From contig CM035168.1 of the NCBI GenBank assembly GCA_020205615.1, forward strand, positions 123,403,573-123,467,572: a stretch of 64,000 nt of DNA, read 5' to 3'. Below are positions 20,767 to 33,410 of the stretch, in pieces; position 1 is the stretch's first letter, and each line of letters opens with the position of its first letter. The notes beneath the pieces are model-generated. The model was given only the letters and a program-made list of their open reading frames with translations, ran no database searches and was not told the origin of the DNA. The DNA is from Panax quinquefolius (Eukaryota; Streptophyta; Magnoliopsida; Apiales; Araliaceae). The position numbers and the translations under genes are program-made.

Positions 20767-23449
20767 TGACGCCCCAAAATAGGTATACACAACACCCATT
20801 CCGAAGTCGCCAAATACATGGTACAAGAAGCAAACTACAACTTCAATAATACAAATGTCGTGTGTGAAATACGACAATATATACTGTGAGTTTAAATACA
20901 AATATTATCTTCTAGATAATATCTATACTCAAGTAAATCCTCATCACATTTATTGATACATTATTTTATAAAATGGTGAGGACTACTAAACAACTCTCTC
21001 TAGAACCTTCATTCCATACCCGACTAAGTACTCGCTACATTCTCGCCCCGAGAAGAAAAATGGAACAACAAGGAAAAGGGTGAGCTCAACTAGCCCAAGA
21101 AGAATATTATGACTAAGATAATATACAACAAATTATCGTTAGTCTCCAACAGGAAAAATCGATAGAATACAATAGACAACAAGTTTCGGATCAATATTCG
21201 CAATGAAATAATAATTCATAAGAGTTACGTAGAGAATGAAATCTACTATAATCTATGAATTTAATAAATCCATCATCAATATTTTATCCTCGTAACATCA
21301 ATCAATATTCATCTCAAATCAAATATTCATCTTGCACTACAGCCAAAGATATTCATCAATCCATTATGCTCATCTCAACACTGCTCATCTTTGCACTAAA
21401 GGCCAAAGATATTCATCGCCGGGCCATGTTCATTTAAACACCGCTCATCTTTGCACTACATGTGCCAAAGATATTCTTCAGAAATCATTCATCTTTGCAC
21501 TACAAAGCCAAAGATATTCAATAATATCATCATTTAAGACCGAGGATGATGAAAATATTTTTAAAGAACGAATCCAAAGGAAACAAAATGACAAGGATTA
21601 AGGATTAAGGATTCGTACTTTTGTTTTATCCATGTCCAACAATACCTCAAAAATAATCATAGTGGTGTAAAATTCAAGAATGATCAAAACATGGATACAA
21701 TCAAAGCTAGTATCCGAATAGATATTTTGGACAAAAAGAAAAAATTTTCATTTTTCTATGAATGAATAGAATCAGATATACGTGAATAAGGTCAGATACG
21801 TGAATAAGAATCCCGACACCAAAAGATAGAAATTCCAAAAAAAAACATTTTCACGCTTCACTTAATAAGACTCGTGAATAAGAATCGTGAATAAGTAACT
21901 CATGAATAGTAACTCGTGAATAGTAACTCATGAATAGTAACCCCGACATGAAAAAGTTCCAAATTTGATAAAAACTTCAGATCAACATTTCAAAGATAAT
22001 GATATCAAGAAATAATATCATTAAGAAAAAAATAATATCCCTTACCTCAAAGAATCAAGATTTCTAAGGAAAGATCTGAAGTGATCTTTGAATGAAACTT
22101 GTAATCGAATAAAGAACTCTCAAAGTATCTAAATACTCACAAAATACGCTCAATAATATAGAGAGAAAGAGAGAAAACTTTGTTTTCGTGTGATTTTCAA
22201 TTCTAACTTAAATTTCTATTTATAGGAAAATGTTAGCCTACCAAGAAGATTTTGACCAAGCACCGATGGCTTTACTCGCTACTATTGCCACCCACCACAT
22301 TTGAAATAAAATTCAGCACATTTTTTTTTTTCACCAACCACAAGTGGGGCCCACTCAATTCTAGAATTTTCCACCAAAATCAATTATAACCCTACTTTCC
22401 TAATCAAACACCTCTTAAAATTTATAACAAATCATTCGCTCATTTTTACGGTTTCAAAATTTGTGGACATATACTCAACTTATATATGTATAACATATCC
22501 AAAAATTACAACGATCCAACTACGGATTAAATATTATAACTCACACAATAAAGCTATAATAACACCGATTTGATCTTTTAATACCTCCAATCCGGCTAAA
22601 AATACAAATAAAACATCTCAAAGATTAATTCCTTCATTAATAACCACATAAATAAATCCATCATTTATATTCATATAAAATAAATATTTCCTTATCATAT
22701 GAATCAATAATTAATTATTCACAAATAATATTACGTAATCACAATTATGACAACCAGCCGCTCCTGTGAAAGAGGGGCTTTCAATAAGGATCTCTCTCAT
22801 TGGCGCCGCAATTAGGTGACCAAACCTCTCCTTAGATGTAACTTTCTAGACATTGCCAATAATGTTATCTAATAATATTATTCAAATAATATGAATTATT
22901 GATCCGATAATGGGAAATATCGTGCAAAGTGACAATTATTGAACAACAATAATATAAAATATCAACGCAAGCAATTATTGAATCAATAAAATAAAATATT
23001 GAACAAGAATCATCGTGAAAATTATTGAGTAGTGCCATTTTACGTAAGGATCAATAATTCAACAATATCAGGTAATACCGCGCTGCCATCGCAAGCAACC
23101 ACGCCAGACATCGATTTTAACCACCGGGTATTCCAACGGCCTTAATTCAGAATAACCACGCCTGTTATTTTTAACCAACTTATATTTGTCGCTTTCCTCA
23201 TCCAATCGCTTCAGTTATGGGGCCACACATGGTCGCTACGCTACTGGTCGCATTTAATATTCCCGACAAAGATTTAATATTCCATTTACCAAACGAATAT
23301 TCCCTAACAACAATGAATATTTTATAACCACTTGCTTATTTTGCGTATTTAACCCTTAACTATCCACATTAATCAAATCAACCCTTACTATTTCAAAATA
23401 ATAAATAAAGGAAATTCCTTTTTATTTAAAAAAATTTCGGGGTCTTACA
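20767..23449 (-). repeat. 5' LTR of the gypsy element
   Basis: About 2.68 kb, collinear with 14038-16730, inner end at GTGACGCCCC and outer end GGGTCTTACA. In the minus-strand element this LTR carries the promoter. Confidence 0.92.
22214..22227 (-). promoter_or_regulatory. TATA box of the gypsy 5' LTR
   Basis: Reverse complement CCTATAAATAGAAA, conserved in the other LTRs at the same relative place. Confidence 0.5.
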
Positions 23450-23986
23450 TATTCCACCTCACTGCGAGAGTTAGATGAGGCTCCCATTCATAAATTTGGA
23501 TTTTAATTCACTCCATACGATCAAATACTATCGTCTGCGGTTGATGATTCATACTTAGTTGGTATGTTTTAACAATAATTATCCCTATAATTTTTTACAC
23601 CCTAATTTTTTGTTAATTATAATCTGATTTTGTTGCGTATAATCAGATGTTATTGGACAACTAACTGCGATAGGGAGAGTTGAAATTAGTACAAGCAATG
23701 GTAAACAGAGCAAGAGAGTAAATATTGAATTAACTGATAACAGGTAAATTTTTATACTATACGAACATTTATTTTATTATTAACTATAATCATTTAAATT
23801 AATCTTACATTGTATTTTTCAAACAATCATAATGTATTGAGATGCACCTTGTGGGATGACTTTGCAAACCAAATTTGTTCCTTTACTGAGACAGAAAATC
23901 AAAAAAAATATTATAATTGTTTTACAGTTTGCAAAAATCAAGTTTTGGAAAGGTACTAATACATGTTTGTATGCAAAATTTCTTTC

Positions 23987-24021
<35 letters not shown>

Positions 24022-27000
24022 CAATATTTGCCATTACATAGGTACACCAACTTTGTCCAATTCAATGTTCGGTTCGAGACTTCTTATAAATGCAGATATC
24101 TCTGAGGTTGTTGATTTTAAAAATAGGTATACTATGTTCTAATTTGAACCCCATATTAAAATCTATTGTTACTACAAATTAATTTTCTATTTAACTACAA
24201 TCATCGTTGTCTATCAGCATTTGTGATGCCAATTCCGGTAAAACTACAATAACTCATCTATCCAGCCAGAGCGCATTATCTATTACAGATGAATTCCTCC
24301 AAATCTGTGATAGGAAAACTCTTGAAGAAATACGAGATGCATCAGAGGTAAAACCATTTTTAAAACACTTAACTTTTTTCACAACATTTACTAATTTTCT
24401 GTTGTTCAATTTTTTTACACTTCAGGAGTTATCATGTGTGGTACTTGCTACTATTCTGTGTATAGAAACCGAATATAATTGGTTTTACAATTCCTGCAAA
24501 AAATGCCGCAAAAAAGTAAAACCAGACAGCGAAAAATATTGGTGTGATAAATGTTTTGACCATGTTAATTCTGTTACACCGAGGTATTGTGATACAATTT
24601 TTTGTTATACGTTATATCTACCTTATGTTCATACTTTGTTCACTCAGTTAATATTATCTAACTTTGTAAATGTAACTTTTAATTGCAGATTTAAAGTTCA
24701 AGTTAAAGTAATGGATGATACGTCCACTGCATCTTTTGTTCTATTTGATCGTGAAGCCCAACACGTCATAGGAAAGTCAGCTTATGAATTGAGGGAACAA
24801 TTGATTAAGGTAAAATTAAAATATAAAAACACGTTACATATTTAAAGTATACAGTATTAACCTTGTGTACATAACTATTGTTAATTCATGTTTTTTAAAT
24901 GCGTTAAAGGATGGAGAATCTGATTGCTTTCCGGATGAACTCAATATATTGTTGCAAAAGAGGTTTCTTTTCAAAATACAGATATCATCTTATAATTTAA
25001 AGGCAAATTATCACGACATACACACGATTCTTTAGGATGACTAACGATGAAAAATAATTGAATCCTACACAAGTATATGTGATGAGCCTCGTGTAATTCA
25101 TTTGGTTATGTTGAATCCTACAATAAATTTGTTTATACTTATGAAAAAAATAATTGAATCTTACACAATTTAATTTTGTTACTACAGTCTATACAGGGTG
25201 AGTCAATGCTCGATGTTGTCAACTGTGTCACAACTATAAGCAAAAGGCCTATACTGTGACGCCCCCAAAATAGGTCCATATGACCCATTCTGAGTCGCCA
25301 GATATCACATTATAAAAATCAAATACAAACTTCATTTATACAATTGTTGAACTGCCGTATAGAATACGACAACAGTTAAATGTGAGTTTTAATACAATAT
25401 TGTCTCGTAGACAGTATCCAAACTCGAATTATTACAATGCCATATAAAAATACAGCAGCAAATATTTCAAGACCCCAAAGAAGAACGATAAGATTACTAT
25501 CTTGTTCATTCTAATGAGGTGCACTTTTGACGCTTCCAAGGTCGGGTTCTCATCACCCTATTGTTGTTCACCAAAATCAATTATTAAGTGACGTATAAAA
25601 TATGACACCCACATCTTAGGTCCTTAATACAATTATATATTGTATGTCATGCCGTTTTATAATGTATTAAGAAACTTCGACAGTCTCGGACCATCACACT
25701 ATTTCCCTGTTATCCCTGCTAGACCCAGCTACACTCTTATTACCTGTAAGGAATTGTGAAGCAAAAGGGTGAGCACAAATAGCCCAGTAAAAATATCATG
25801 GCTAAGATAATTAATTTGTCAACAGCCTTTATCAGAATAAATTAGAGATTTAGAACATATGGTAGATAATAAAACTTTTCAACCATAATAGCAGCGGAAT
25901 CAACAATCCATTAGAATAGTTAAGTGGAACATAATGTCTACTATCTCCTCTAGATTAAAAGTCCATCGTTGATATTTTATTCCTGTAATACACATCAACA
26001 GTTCTTTGTTATACTAAAGACAAATAGAACTTTCATCACTTGTCTTCACCTGAACCACCAAAGATGTTAGTTAAATCCACAATTCATATTTATAATAATG
26101 TGAATTAACAGTTCCTTCTTGCCACAAAGGCTTAATAGAACGTTTACTCAATATCCTTACCCCAAAGGCTGAAGATATTCAAATGTAATAACAATGATCA
26201 TACCAATCATTGTTCATCTTTGCACTACGTGCCAAAGATATTCAACTATAAAACCAATGGTCATGATCATACCAATCAATTTTCTCACAAGACACTACTA
26301 CCAAAGACATTCAATTTGTTAACTAATGGTCATGATCCCGCTAATCACATCATTGAATTATCCATGCACTACGGCCGAGGATATTCGTTAAGATCACTAG
26401 TGGTCATGATCAGTATCATACACATGTCCATCTTCGCACTACTGGTCAAAGCTATCAAACAATGATTATCTTTGCACTACTAAAGCCAAAGATATTCAAA
26501 ATATTTTTTTAAATTTAATTATCTCAAAATATTTTTTTTAAATTATCTCAAAACACAAAAGTTCTCTTCATTGAATCTTTGTGAGACCCCAGATTTTATG
26601 AATAAATATTTAATTATCTCAAAATATTTTTTTAAATTTGATATAATGTTATAGTTGTGGGTAGTATTTATAAATTTTGCAAAAGTATGCAAGTTGTTAT
26701 ATAATATTCGATTGGTCGGGGAATATTAATGACGACGACACAATCATTAAGTGGACTTATTAACGGAATTATTATTTCGGATTTAGAAAGCGACAAAAAT
26801 ATTTTTATGAAAATAACGACGGAAGTTTTACTGGTTGATCTTGTTGAACTACTTTCAGTAGTAAAGTACAAATAATACTCGTGGTTGTATAGTAGACACC
26901 AGTATTGATGATTGATGTTTATGTGAGAAGTCACTCGCTTTTTGTTCAATTATTGCTACAATAGTTCTTTGATAAGTATCTCACATTATTTGATTCAATT

Positions 27001-27325
27001 ATTGTTGATTTATAAGTTTTGTTTTATTAGTATTATTAACGTAATAAAATGTAAACATTTTATATAAAAATGTAATACTTTTATAAAGTTATTCGTTTTA
27101 TTAGATAATAATTAGATTATATTATATTTTATTATGCATAGTATTGCATAGTGTTGCATAGTGTTTTGCATAGTACTGATAGTGTTTCAGATAAGTAAAA
27201 ATCTTTTTATATAAAATAGAATATATTATATTTTATTTAAAAGATTTTGCTTTAAATATGGACCGTCAGATTAAAGTAAATCAATCTGAACCGTTCATAA
27301 GTTAGTTACTATGCATTCCATTTTT

Positions 27326-27334
27326 CTATAAATA
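27326..27334 (+). promoter_or_regulatory. TATA box of L2a solo LTR
   Basis: CTATAAATA followed by a leader containing GAAACTCCAGAGAGAAA; the same layout occurs at 30495 in L2b. Confidence 0.5.
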
Positions 27335-28009
27335 GAAACTCATTCCTTCATTATTTTCTTACGAATTCACTGAAACTCCAGAGAGAAATTATAGAGAAAC
27401 TATAGAAAAGTATTCGCTACTTCCCTACTCTTATATTCGGTTTCTTTTTACGGTAAGGGATATTATTCTTTTATATTCATGAAGAGAACTTACATTATTC
27501 TATTACTTATTATTACGTTGGAATAACTTTGATCTGTGAGCTACCCTATACTTGGTGACATTCTTCTATTATTCTGTCTTTATTATTTCGCCGGAATATC
27601 ACATGCGTGTGTTTACCGGGACACAGTTCGGGTTCCATTATTTATTATTCGAACTTATTATTACATTGGAACATCCTGTCGGTGTGAATTTCACACGACT
27701 TTGGTTCCGTTATTATTATTCTGTTGGAATAACCTATCGATGCGAAGTACTGCATGCATGGTGATTTCTTTTGTTTTTCCATTCGTTATTATACTCAGTT
27801 GGTTAAAATTTTGACTTCTATACTCCATGAAATTAGTGCAATATCCTTGATATTTGCGCTTCATCCAGTATTTTTCATGGAAATATTCTTCTGAGCATTC
27901 TTGAATTTTACTCTACAAAGAAGTATCATGTTGACAATTTGGACGTTATTAGTTCCTGGATAATTTAATTCTTGAATTTGTTTTATTGAATTCTTATATC
28001 ATTATCATC

Positions 28010-28345
28010 ATCCTCATGTTTATATTTTTTTTAAAGTCATCTGTGACCTGTAGTGCATAGATGGACTTGGTATGATTATGACCACGGATTATTCGGTATA
28101 ATCATGACCGTAATGTTACAAATGATGTGGAAAAAGTCATCATTGGCCTTTAGTGCATTGATGGACAGTTTTTGGTATGATTATGGCTATGGATTCTCTT
28201 CGGCCAAGGGAGCAAAGATGAATTATTTTATGGCATGATCAGGAACGTTGATGAAAACACGATTATCTTTGGCCCGTAGTGCATGGATAATTCGTGGTCG
28301 TGATAATAAAGAATATCCTTGGCCTGTAGTGCAGAGATGATTTAA
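28010..28345 (-). repeat. AAAGATATTCATC-family tandem repeats in L2a
   Basis: Seen here as the inverted form (for example TTGGCCTGTAGTGCAGAGATG), because this LTR faces the other way. Confidence 0.65.
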
Positions 28346-29649
28346 TGATGTGGATTATTTATTGAGCTGAGTCTCAACGATAAAAGTGATGAAAAACTTT
28401 TTAAATCATTAAAGATAGTAGATTTTATTCTCTACTTGACTCTTTTAATGGATTGCTTGATCCGTTGCAGTTAAACTTGATGTCTATTGTATTTTATCAG
28501 TTTAACATTGTTGAAGGCTAATGATAATTTATTTTGCATTATCTTAGTCATAATATTTCTTACTGGGCTAGTTGAGCTCACCCTTTCTTTCACTGTTCTC
28601 TTCAGGAAATGAGAACGTAGCTGGTACGAGTCGGGGAATGGAGTGATGGTTTGGATGATAATATTAAATAGTAGTCCTCACTATTCTGTTAAATAGTGTG
28701 ACAATAAATGTAATGAGGACTTATTCTGAGAGTGAATATTTTCTAGAAGACAATATTTGTATTTAAACTCACAGCATATGTTTTGTCGTATTTTACACGA
28801 CTGCTGTATTATTAGTTTGTATTTGAATTTTGTACCATGTATTTGGCGACTCAAGATGGGTGATGTATACCTATTTTGGGGGCATCACAAATACGAAAGA
28901 ATAACACCTCTTACGGGTACAACAAATAATATCCCTTACCATAATAATATCCCTTTACCTTTCAAATAAGAGTATTCCAACTAGTAGGGCGAGGATATAC
29001 TCGAAGAAAACTTCTTGACTACTCAAAAATTTTCTTAAACTCTAAAGAAATACGCTCAAGATTATATAAGAAGAATTCTCTCTATAGTTTCTCTCTACAG
29101 AGTTTCAAAGTGAATTCGTAAGAAATAATGAAGGAATGAGCTTCATTTATAGAAGAATGGAATGAATTAACCAACCCGTGAGCGGTCAGATTGATTTACT
29201 TTAATATAGACGGTCCATATTTAAAGCAAAATCTTTTAAATAAAATATAATATATTCTAATTATTGCCTAATAAAACAAACAACTTTATAAAAGTATTTT
29301 ATTTTATATAAAAATATTTTACTATGCAAAACACCGCAAACACTATGCATAATAAAATATAATATAATCTAATTATTTTCTAATAAAATGAATAACTTTA
29401 TAAAAGTATTTTGTTTTATATAAAAGATTTTACTATTAGCCTAATAAAACGAATAACTTTATAAAATATTCTATTTTATATAAAAAGATTTTACTATTAG
29501 CCTAATAAAACGAATAACTTTATAAAAGTATACATTTTTATATAAAAAGCTTTTACATTATAATTTCAACCAACGGTCTGAAAAATTAGTACATCTCTTC
29601 ATGAAATAATATTGTACCCAAAAATAATTTGGACCGAAAATAAATATAT

Positions 29650-29955
29650 TGTTCGGGTGAATAGTAACTCATGAATAGTAACTCGTGAATAGTAACTCGT
29701 GAATAGTAACTCATGAATAGTAACTCGTGAATAGTAACTCGTGAATAGTACTCCAACACAAAAAGTGTCCTAAATACTCGAGTGAACAATACTAAAGTGA
29801 ATAGTAATTTGGGTGAATAGTAACCCGTGAATAGTAACTCGTGAATAGTAATTTCGACACAATAAGTGTCCCAAATACTCTAGTGAACAATACTAGAGTG
29901 AATAGTAATTTGGATGAATAGTAACTCGTGAATAGTAACTCATGAATAGTAACTC
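29650..29955 (+). repeat. (GTGAATAGTAACTC)n minisatellite inside the LTR
   Basis: Seven or more units of 14-15 bp (GTGAATAGTAACTC / ATGAATAGTAACTC) at about 29658-29750, and a second series at 29800-29955. Shorter versions occur at 3160-3225, 15040-15235, 21770-21945 and 47770-47870. On the minus strand the units read GAGTTACTATTCAC, open in several frames. Confidence 0.85.
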
Positions 29956-30494
29956 CGACACAAAAAGTGTGAGACCCCGAATTTTTTGAAATAAAAGTAT
30001 TCAATTTTTCTATTTTGGTGAATAGTTAAATTGATAAAAGTTTAAAGTTAAGGGTGACAATTGAATTTTTTTTCAAATTAAGTGATGATGAAGTTTTCTT
30101 TTATTCGTATTATTAACGTAATAAAACAGAAAAGCTTTTTATATAAAACAGAATACTTTTATAAAGTTATTCATTTTATTAGGCTAATAGTAATTTTTTT
30201 TATATAAAACAGAATACTTTTATAAAGTTATTTATTTTATTAGAAAATAATTAGATTATATTATATTTAATTATGCATAGTGTTGCATAGTGTTTTGCAT
30301 AGTGCCTGCATAGTATTTTGTATAGTAAAATCTTTTATATAAAATAAAATACTTTTATAAAGTTATTTGTTTTATTAGGCAATAATTAGAATATATTATA
30401 TTTTATTTAAAAGATTTTGCTTTAAATATAGACCGTCAGATTAAAGTAAATGAATCTGGACCGTTCATGGATTAGTTACTAGGCAGTCCATTCA

Positions 30495-30505
30495 TCTATA
30501 AATAG
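30495..30505 (+). promoter_or_regulatory. TATA box of L2b LTR
   Basis: TCTATAAATAG followed by the same leader as in L2a (GAAACTCTAGATAGAGAAAC). Confidence 0.5.
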
Positions 30506-32586
30506 AAGCTCATTCCTTCATTATTTCTTACGAATTCATGGAAACTCTAGATAGAGAAACTATAGAGAGTTCTTCTTCTTGAGCGTATTTCTTTAGAGTT
30601 TAAGAAAGCTTTGAGCGTAGTACAAGTTTTCTTTGAGTACATCCTCGCCCTACCAATCGGAATACTCTTCTTTAAAATGTAAGAGATATTATTTGTTGTA
30701 CCTGTAAAGGGTATTATTCTTTTGTATTCATGAAGAGAACTTCTGTTATTCCATTTTTATTATTCTACATTGGAATACTTTTGTATCTGACTGGCTACCC
30801 TATACTTGGTGAAATTCTTCTGTTATTCCATTCCTTATTATTATGTTGGAATAACCTATAAATGCAAAGTATTGCATACATGGTGAAATTCTTCTATTAT
30901 TCCATTCTTTACTATTCGCCGGAATATCCGCTTCGATTGTGATTTCACACCGACGGTTCCGTTATTATTATTCATTGGAAATAACTCATGCATGCGGTCT
31001 CTATCGCATGCATGGTGAATCCTTCTATTATTCCATTATTTATTATTACATTGGAATAACCTCACATACATGTGGATTGCCACACGCACATGGTAAATGA
31101 TCCTTTGTATTCATTCCTTATTAAATTGTGGAAAATATCTGTTTACGTTGATTATGATGAGAGTCATAATAAAAGCATTGGATTGATGAAAATCATGGGT
31201 ATATGAAGTATTAGTAAGTGTTATGATGAGTTATGTTGGTTATTATGAGAAAACATGAAAGTTTCTTAGAAATCACAAAGGGTTGAAAAATCAGATTTTG
31301 GTAAAAACGTAACATGAAATTCAATTGATCATATCTCCTATTATATTTGAATTTTTGAGTGTGGTCAAGTCTTAGAGTTAGATCTATGAGTTACCTAACT
31401 TATCCAAGTGGAATCACTAGAAAAGGTATTGTAGATTTTCGTGTAGACTGATGTAACGCCCCCAAAATAGGTCCATTCCATCCAACCCATTCTGAGTCGC
31501 CAAATATATGGTATGAAAAACAACTACAACTTTATTACAACAATTGTCGTGCAAAATACAACAACACATATGCTGTGAGTTTGGATACAAATATATACCA
31601 ACTGTAGCACGTCACAAAATATGTGTTAAACATTTATTACCACAAAAATACTCTTCCTCCTCATATACTCATATATCCCACATTCATTATAAAAATATCA
31701 CCGTTAATATATTATTAAAATAATTTATTTAAATAAATTATTTTATCAAAAAAAGACAAAATATTAATTTTCAACAATTGTCACATTAAAAATTTTCTCC
31801 ATCTATGTCCACATAAAATAAATATTTTCCTCATCATAAAAATTAATAATTAATTATTCACAAATAATATTACATAATCACAATATTGACAACCAAAAGG
31901 TCCTCAGGAAGAGGGCTTTCCAATAAAGGATCTCTCTCTACTTGGCGCCTTGATTAGGTGACCAAACCTCTCCTTGAGCGTAACTTTCTAGACATTACCA
32001 ATAATGTTATCCAATAATATTATTCAGGATAATATGAATTATTTCTCAGATAATGGAAAATATGTGTAATGATAATTCTTGAAACAACAAAGAATATAAA
32101 ATATCAACGCAAAGAATTATTGAATCAATAAAATATAATATTGAGCAAGTAATTATCGTAACAATTATGAGTAGTGCTTTTTTACGTAAGAATCAATAAT
32201 TCAAAAATATATATGTAATACCGTGTTCTATCTTGTGCAACAACGCCATTATTTTACTTTACCCACCGGTATTCCAACGATGTTAAAGGTAACAATTCAT
32301 TGTTATTTATAAATACTCCCTTTGTCGTTTTCTTCATCCCAAGCTTATTATTACATTATGGGGCCCTAAATGGTATTTGGCTATTGCATGCGAATATTCC
32401 GACGGAAAGAATATTCCACGACCAAACGAATATTCCCAACAATAATGAATATTTTATAACCACTGCTTATTTTGAAAAATTATATATATCACCCTTAACT
32501 TTAACTTTTATCAATTTAACCATTTCTTTGAATAGTAAGTATAAGAAAATTGAATACTTTTATTTCATAAAATTTGGGTTCTTACA

Positions 32587-32916
32587 ATCTCCCTCCTTAT
32601 GAAATTTCATCACCGAAATTTACGCACACAGTATTTCAAAGAGTTGAGAATACCTTGCTTTCATTTCGATTCTATCTCCCTGTCATCATGATTTCTCCAT
32701 TGCTCATCTCCCGTATTTAGGATATCATTCTAGAATGACTTTCAAAACAAGGGTTAATTTAACAAATTAACATATCACATGATATCCCGATATATTATGA
32801 TCGACCAACAAATAAGCTTAGGTAGGACACACTAGCGAAGGATTTACTCATCTCTCCCCTCCTAGTTCTAATCCCGATCTCCGCCAGAGATCATATCCCT
32901 AAGCTCTGATACCAAA
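32587..32916 (-). other. L3 internal region: polypurine tract, pol-tail relic and primer site only
   Basis: On the minus strand the region starts TTTGGTATCAGAGCTTAGGG (primer site for initiator tRNA-Met, 32897-32916), passes GATCTCTGGCGGAGATCGGG, and ends with a relic of the gypsy pol tail and AAGGAGGGAGAT, the polypurine tract, next to the LTR. The same two ends bound the 4.0 kb interior of the gypsy element at 16731-20766, so this looks like that interior with its whole coding body deleted. L1 has the equivalent at 48000-48335. Confidence 0.82.
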
Positions 32917-33059
32917 TGTAACGCCCCCAAAATAGGTCCATTCCATCCAACCCATTTACGAGTCGCCAAATATATGGTACGAAAAACAACTACAACTTTG
33001 TTACAACAATTGTGCGTGCAAAATACAACAACACATATGTTTGTGAGTTTGGATACAAA

Positions 33060-33410
33060 TATATACCAATCAGAAGACGTCACAATGACACCTTACATAA
33101 AGGTATAGTCAAAAAGCTGCTTTTAGAAATTAGAATCTTTGGGAAGTGCTCAGAGAAACCTTCGCATACATGGGAGGCCATTCTTTTAGGTTATGGTAAA
33201 TATCATATGGCCACAGAATTATCCTTGGTTGATCCAATAGACCCCAAAGAAAAACGAGAAGATTACTATCATATTCTTCCCAATGGTGAGTCTTCTCTCG
33301 ACATATCATTATCTCCATTGTCTCTAATTGGGTATTATACTCCAAACAAACACCAAGATTATATAGGTAGTGCTTGTAAATATACTCAAAGAAGTGGATG
33401 AAGCACAACC
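33060..33410 (+). other. Coding-like open stretch inside the L3 right LTR
   Basis: An open frame (33012-33401) reads CSEKPSHTWEAILLGYGKYH, then SLVDPIDPKEKREDYYHILP. I do not recognise it. A matching segment (GACCCCAAAGAAGAACGATA) exists in the L1 LTR near 25473 without an open frame, so it is old LTR sequence and probably not a gene. Confidence 0.35.

Larger units (their letters stand above)
14038..23449 (-). mobile_element. Ty3/gypsy LTR retrotransposon, chromovirus-like, decayed
   Basis: A 9.4 kb element on the minus strand: LTR 14038-16730, internal 16731-20766, LTR 20767-23449. The minus-strand order is LTR, primer site, gag, protease, RT, integrase, chromodomain-like tail, polypurine tract, LTR, so integrase lies downstream of RT as in Ty3/gypsy. 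It sits in exon 2 of the RPA-like gene; flanks GATTC (left) and TATTC (right) fit a 5 bp target duplication with one change. The two LTRs remain highly similar but differ at many single-base indels. The integrase text (for example AIWVIVDRLTKSAHFLPI) and chromodomain-like tail point to a Tekay/Del-like chromovirus. It cannot encode working proteins. Confidence 0.93.
13611..25254 (+). pseudogene. RPA1-like (replication protein A 70 kDa subunit-like) gene, split by a retrotransposon
   Basis: Encodes an OB-fold single-strand DNA-binding protein of the plant RPA70/DUF223 type. Exon 1 (13611-13762) reads DDINPVKETWKIKVRITRLW after an apparent 1-base frameshift from the ATG. Exon 2 (13871-14037, resuming at 23450-23561) is cut inside HPYKLIFQI by the gypsy element. 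Later exons: 23647-23743 (DVIGQLTAIGRVEIST), about 23834-23952 (CTLWDDFANQI, VLQFAKIKFWKG), 24042-24126 (RLLINADISEVVDFKNR), 24218-24347, 24426-24583 with the zinc ribbon CKKCRKKVKPDSEKYWCDKC, 24689-24809 (VMDDTSTASFVLFDREA) and about 24910-25048. Introns show normal GT-AG ends. The 3' end is cut by the LTR at 25255. Such genes are common plant PIF1/Helitron companions, and a Rep-helicase lies 5 kb upstream. Confidence 0.88.
26580..28889 (+). mobile_element. L2a: solo LTR, plus orientation, inside the L1 LTR
   Basis: Starts TGTGAGACCCCAGATTTTATG and ends CTATTTTGGGGGCATCACA, 2310 bp. L1 sequence is continuous across it: CTCTTCATTGAATC on the left and AATACGAAAGAATAAC on the right together match the uninterrupted CTCTTCATGAATACAAAAG (reverse complement near 30715). 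No internal region or second LTR accompanies it, so it is the product of LTR-LTR recombination. Confidence 0.82.

Noticed and set aside
29586..30004. Minus-strand frames reading YYSRVTIHELLFMSYY repeats as a repeat protein
   Set aside because: They are translations of the GTGAATAGTAACTC minisatellite in an LTR. Any frame stays open because the unit lacks stops; not a gene.
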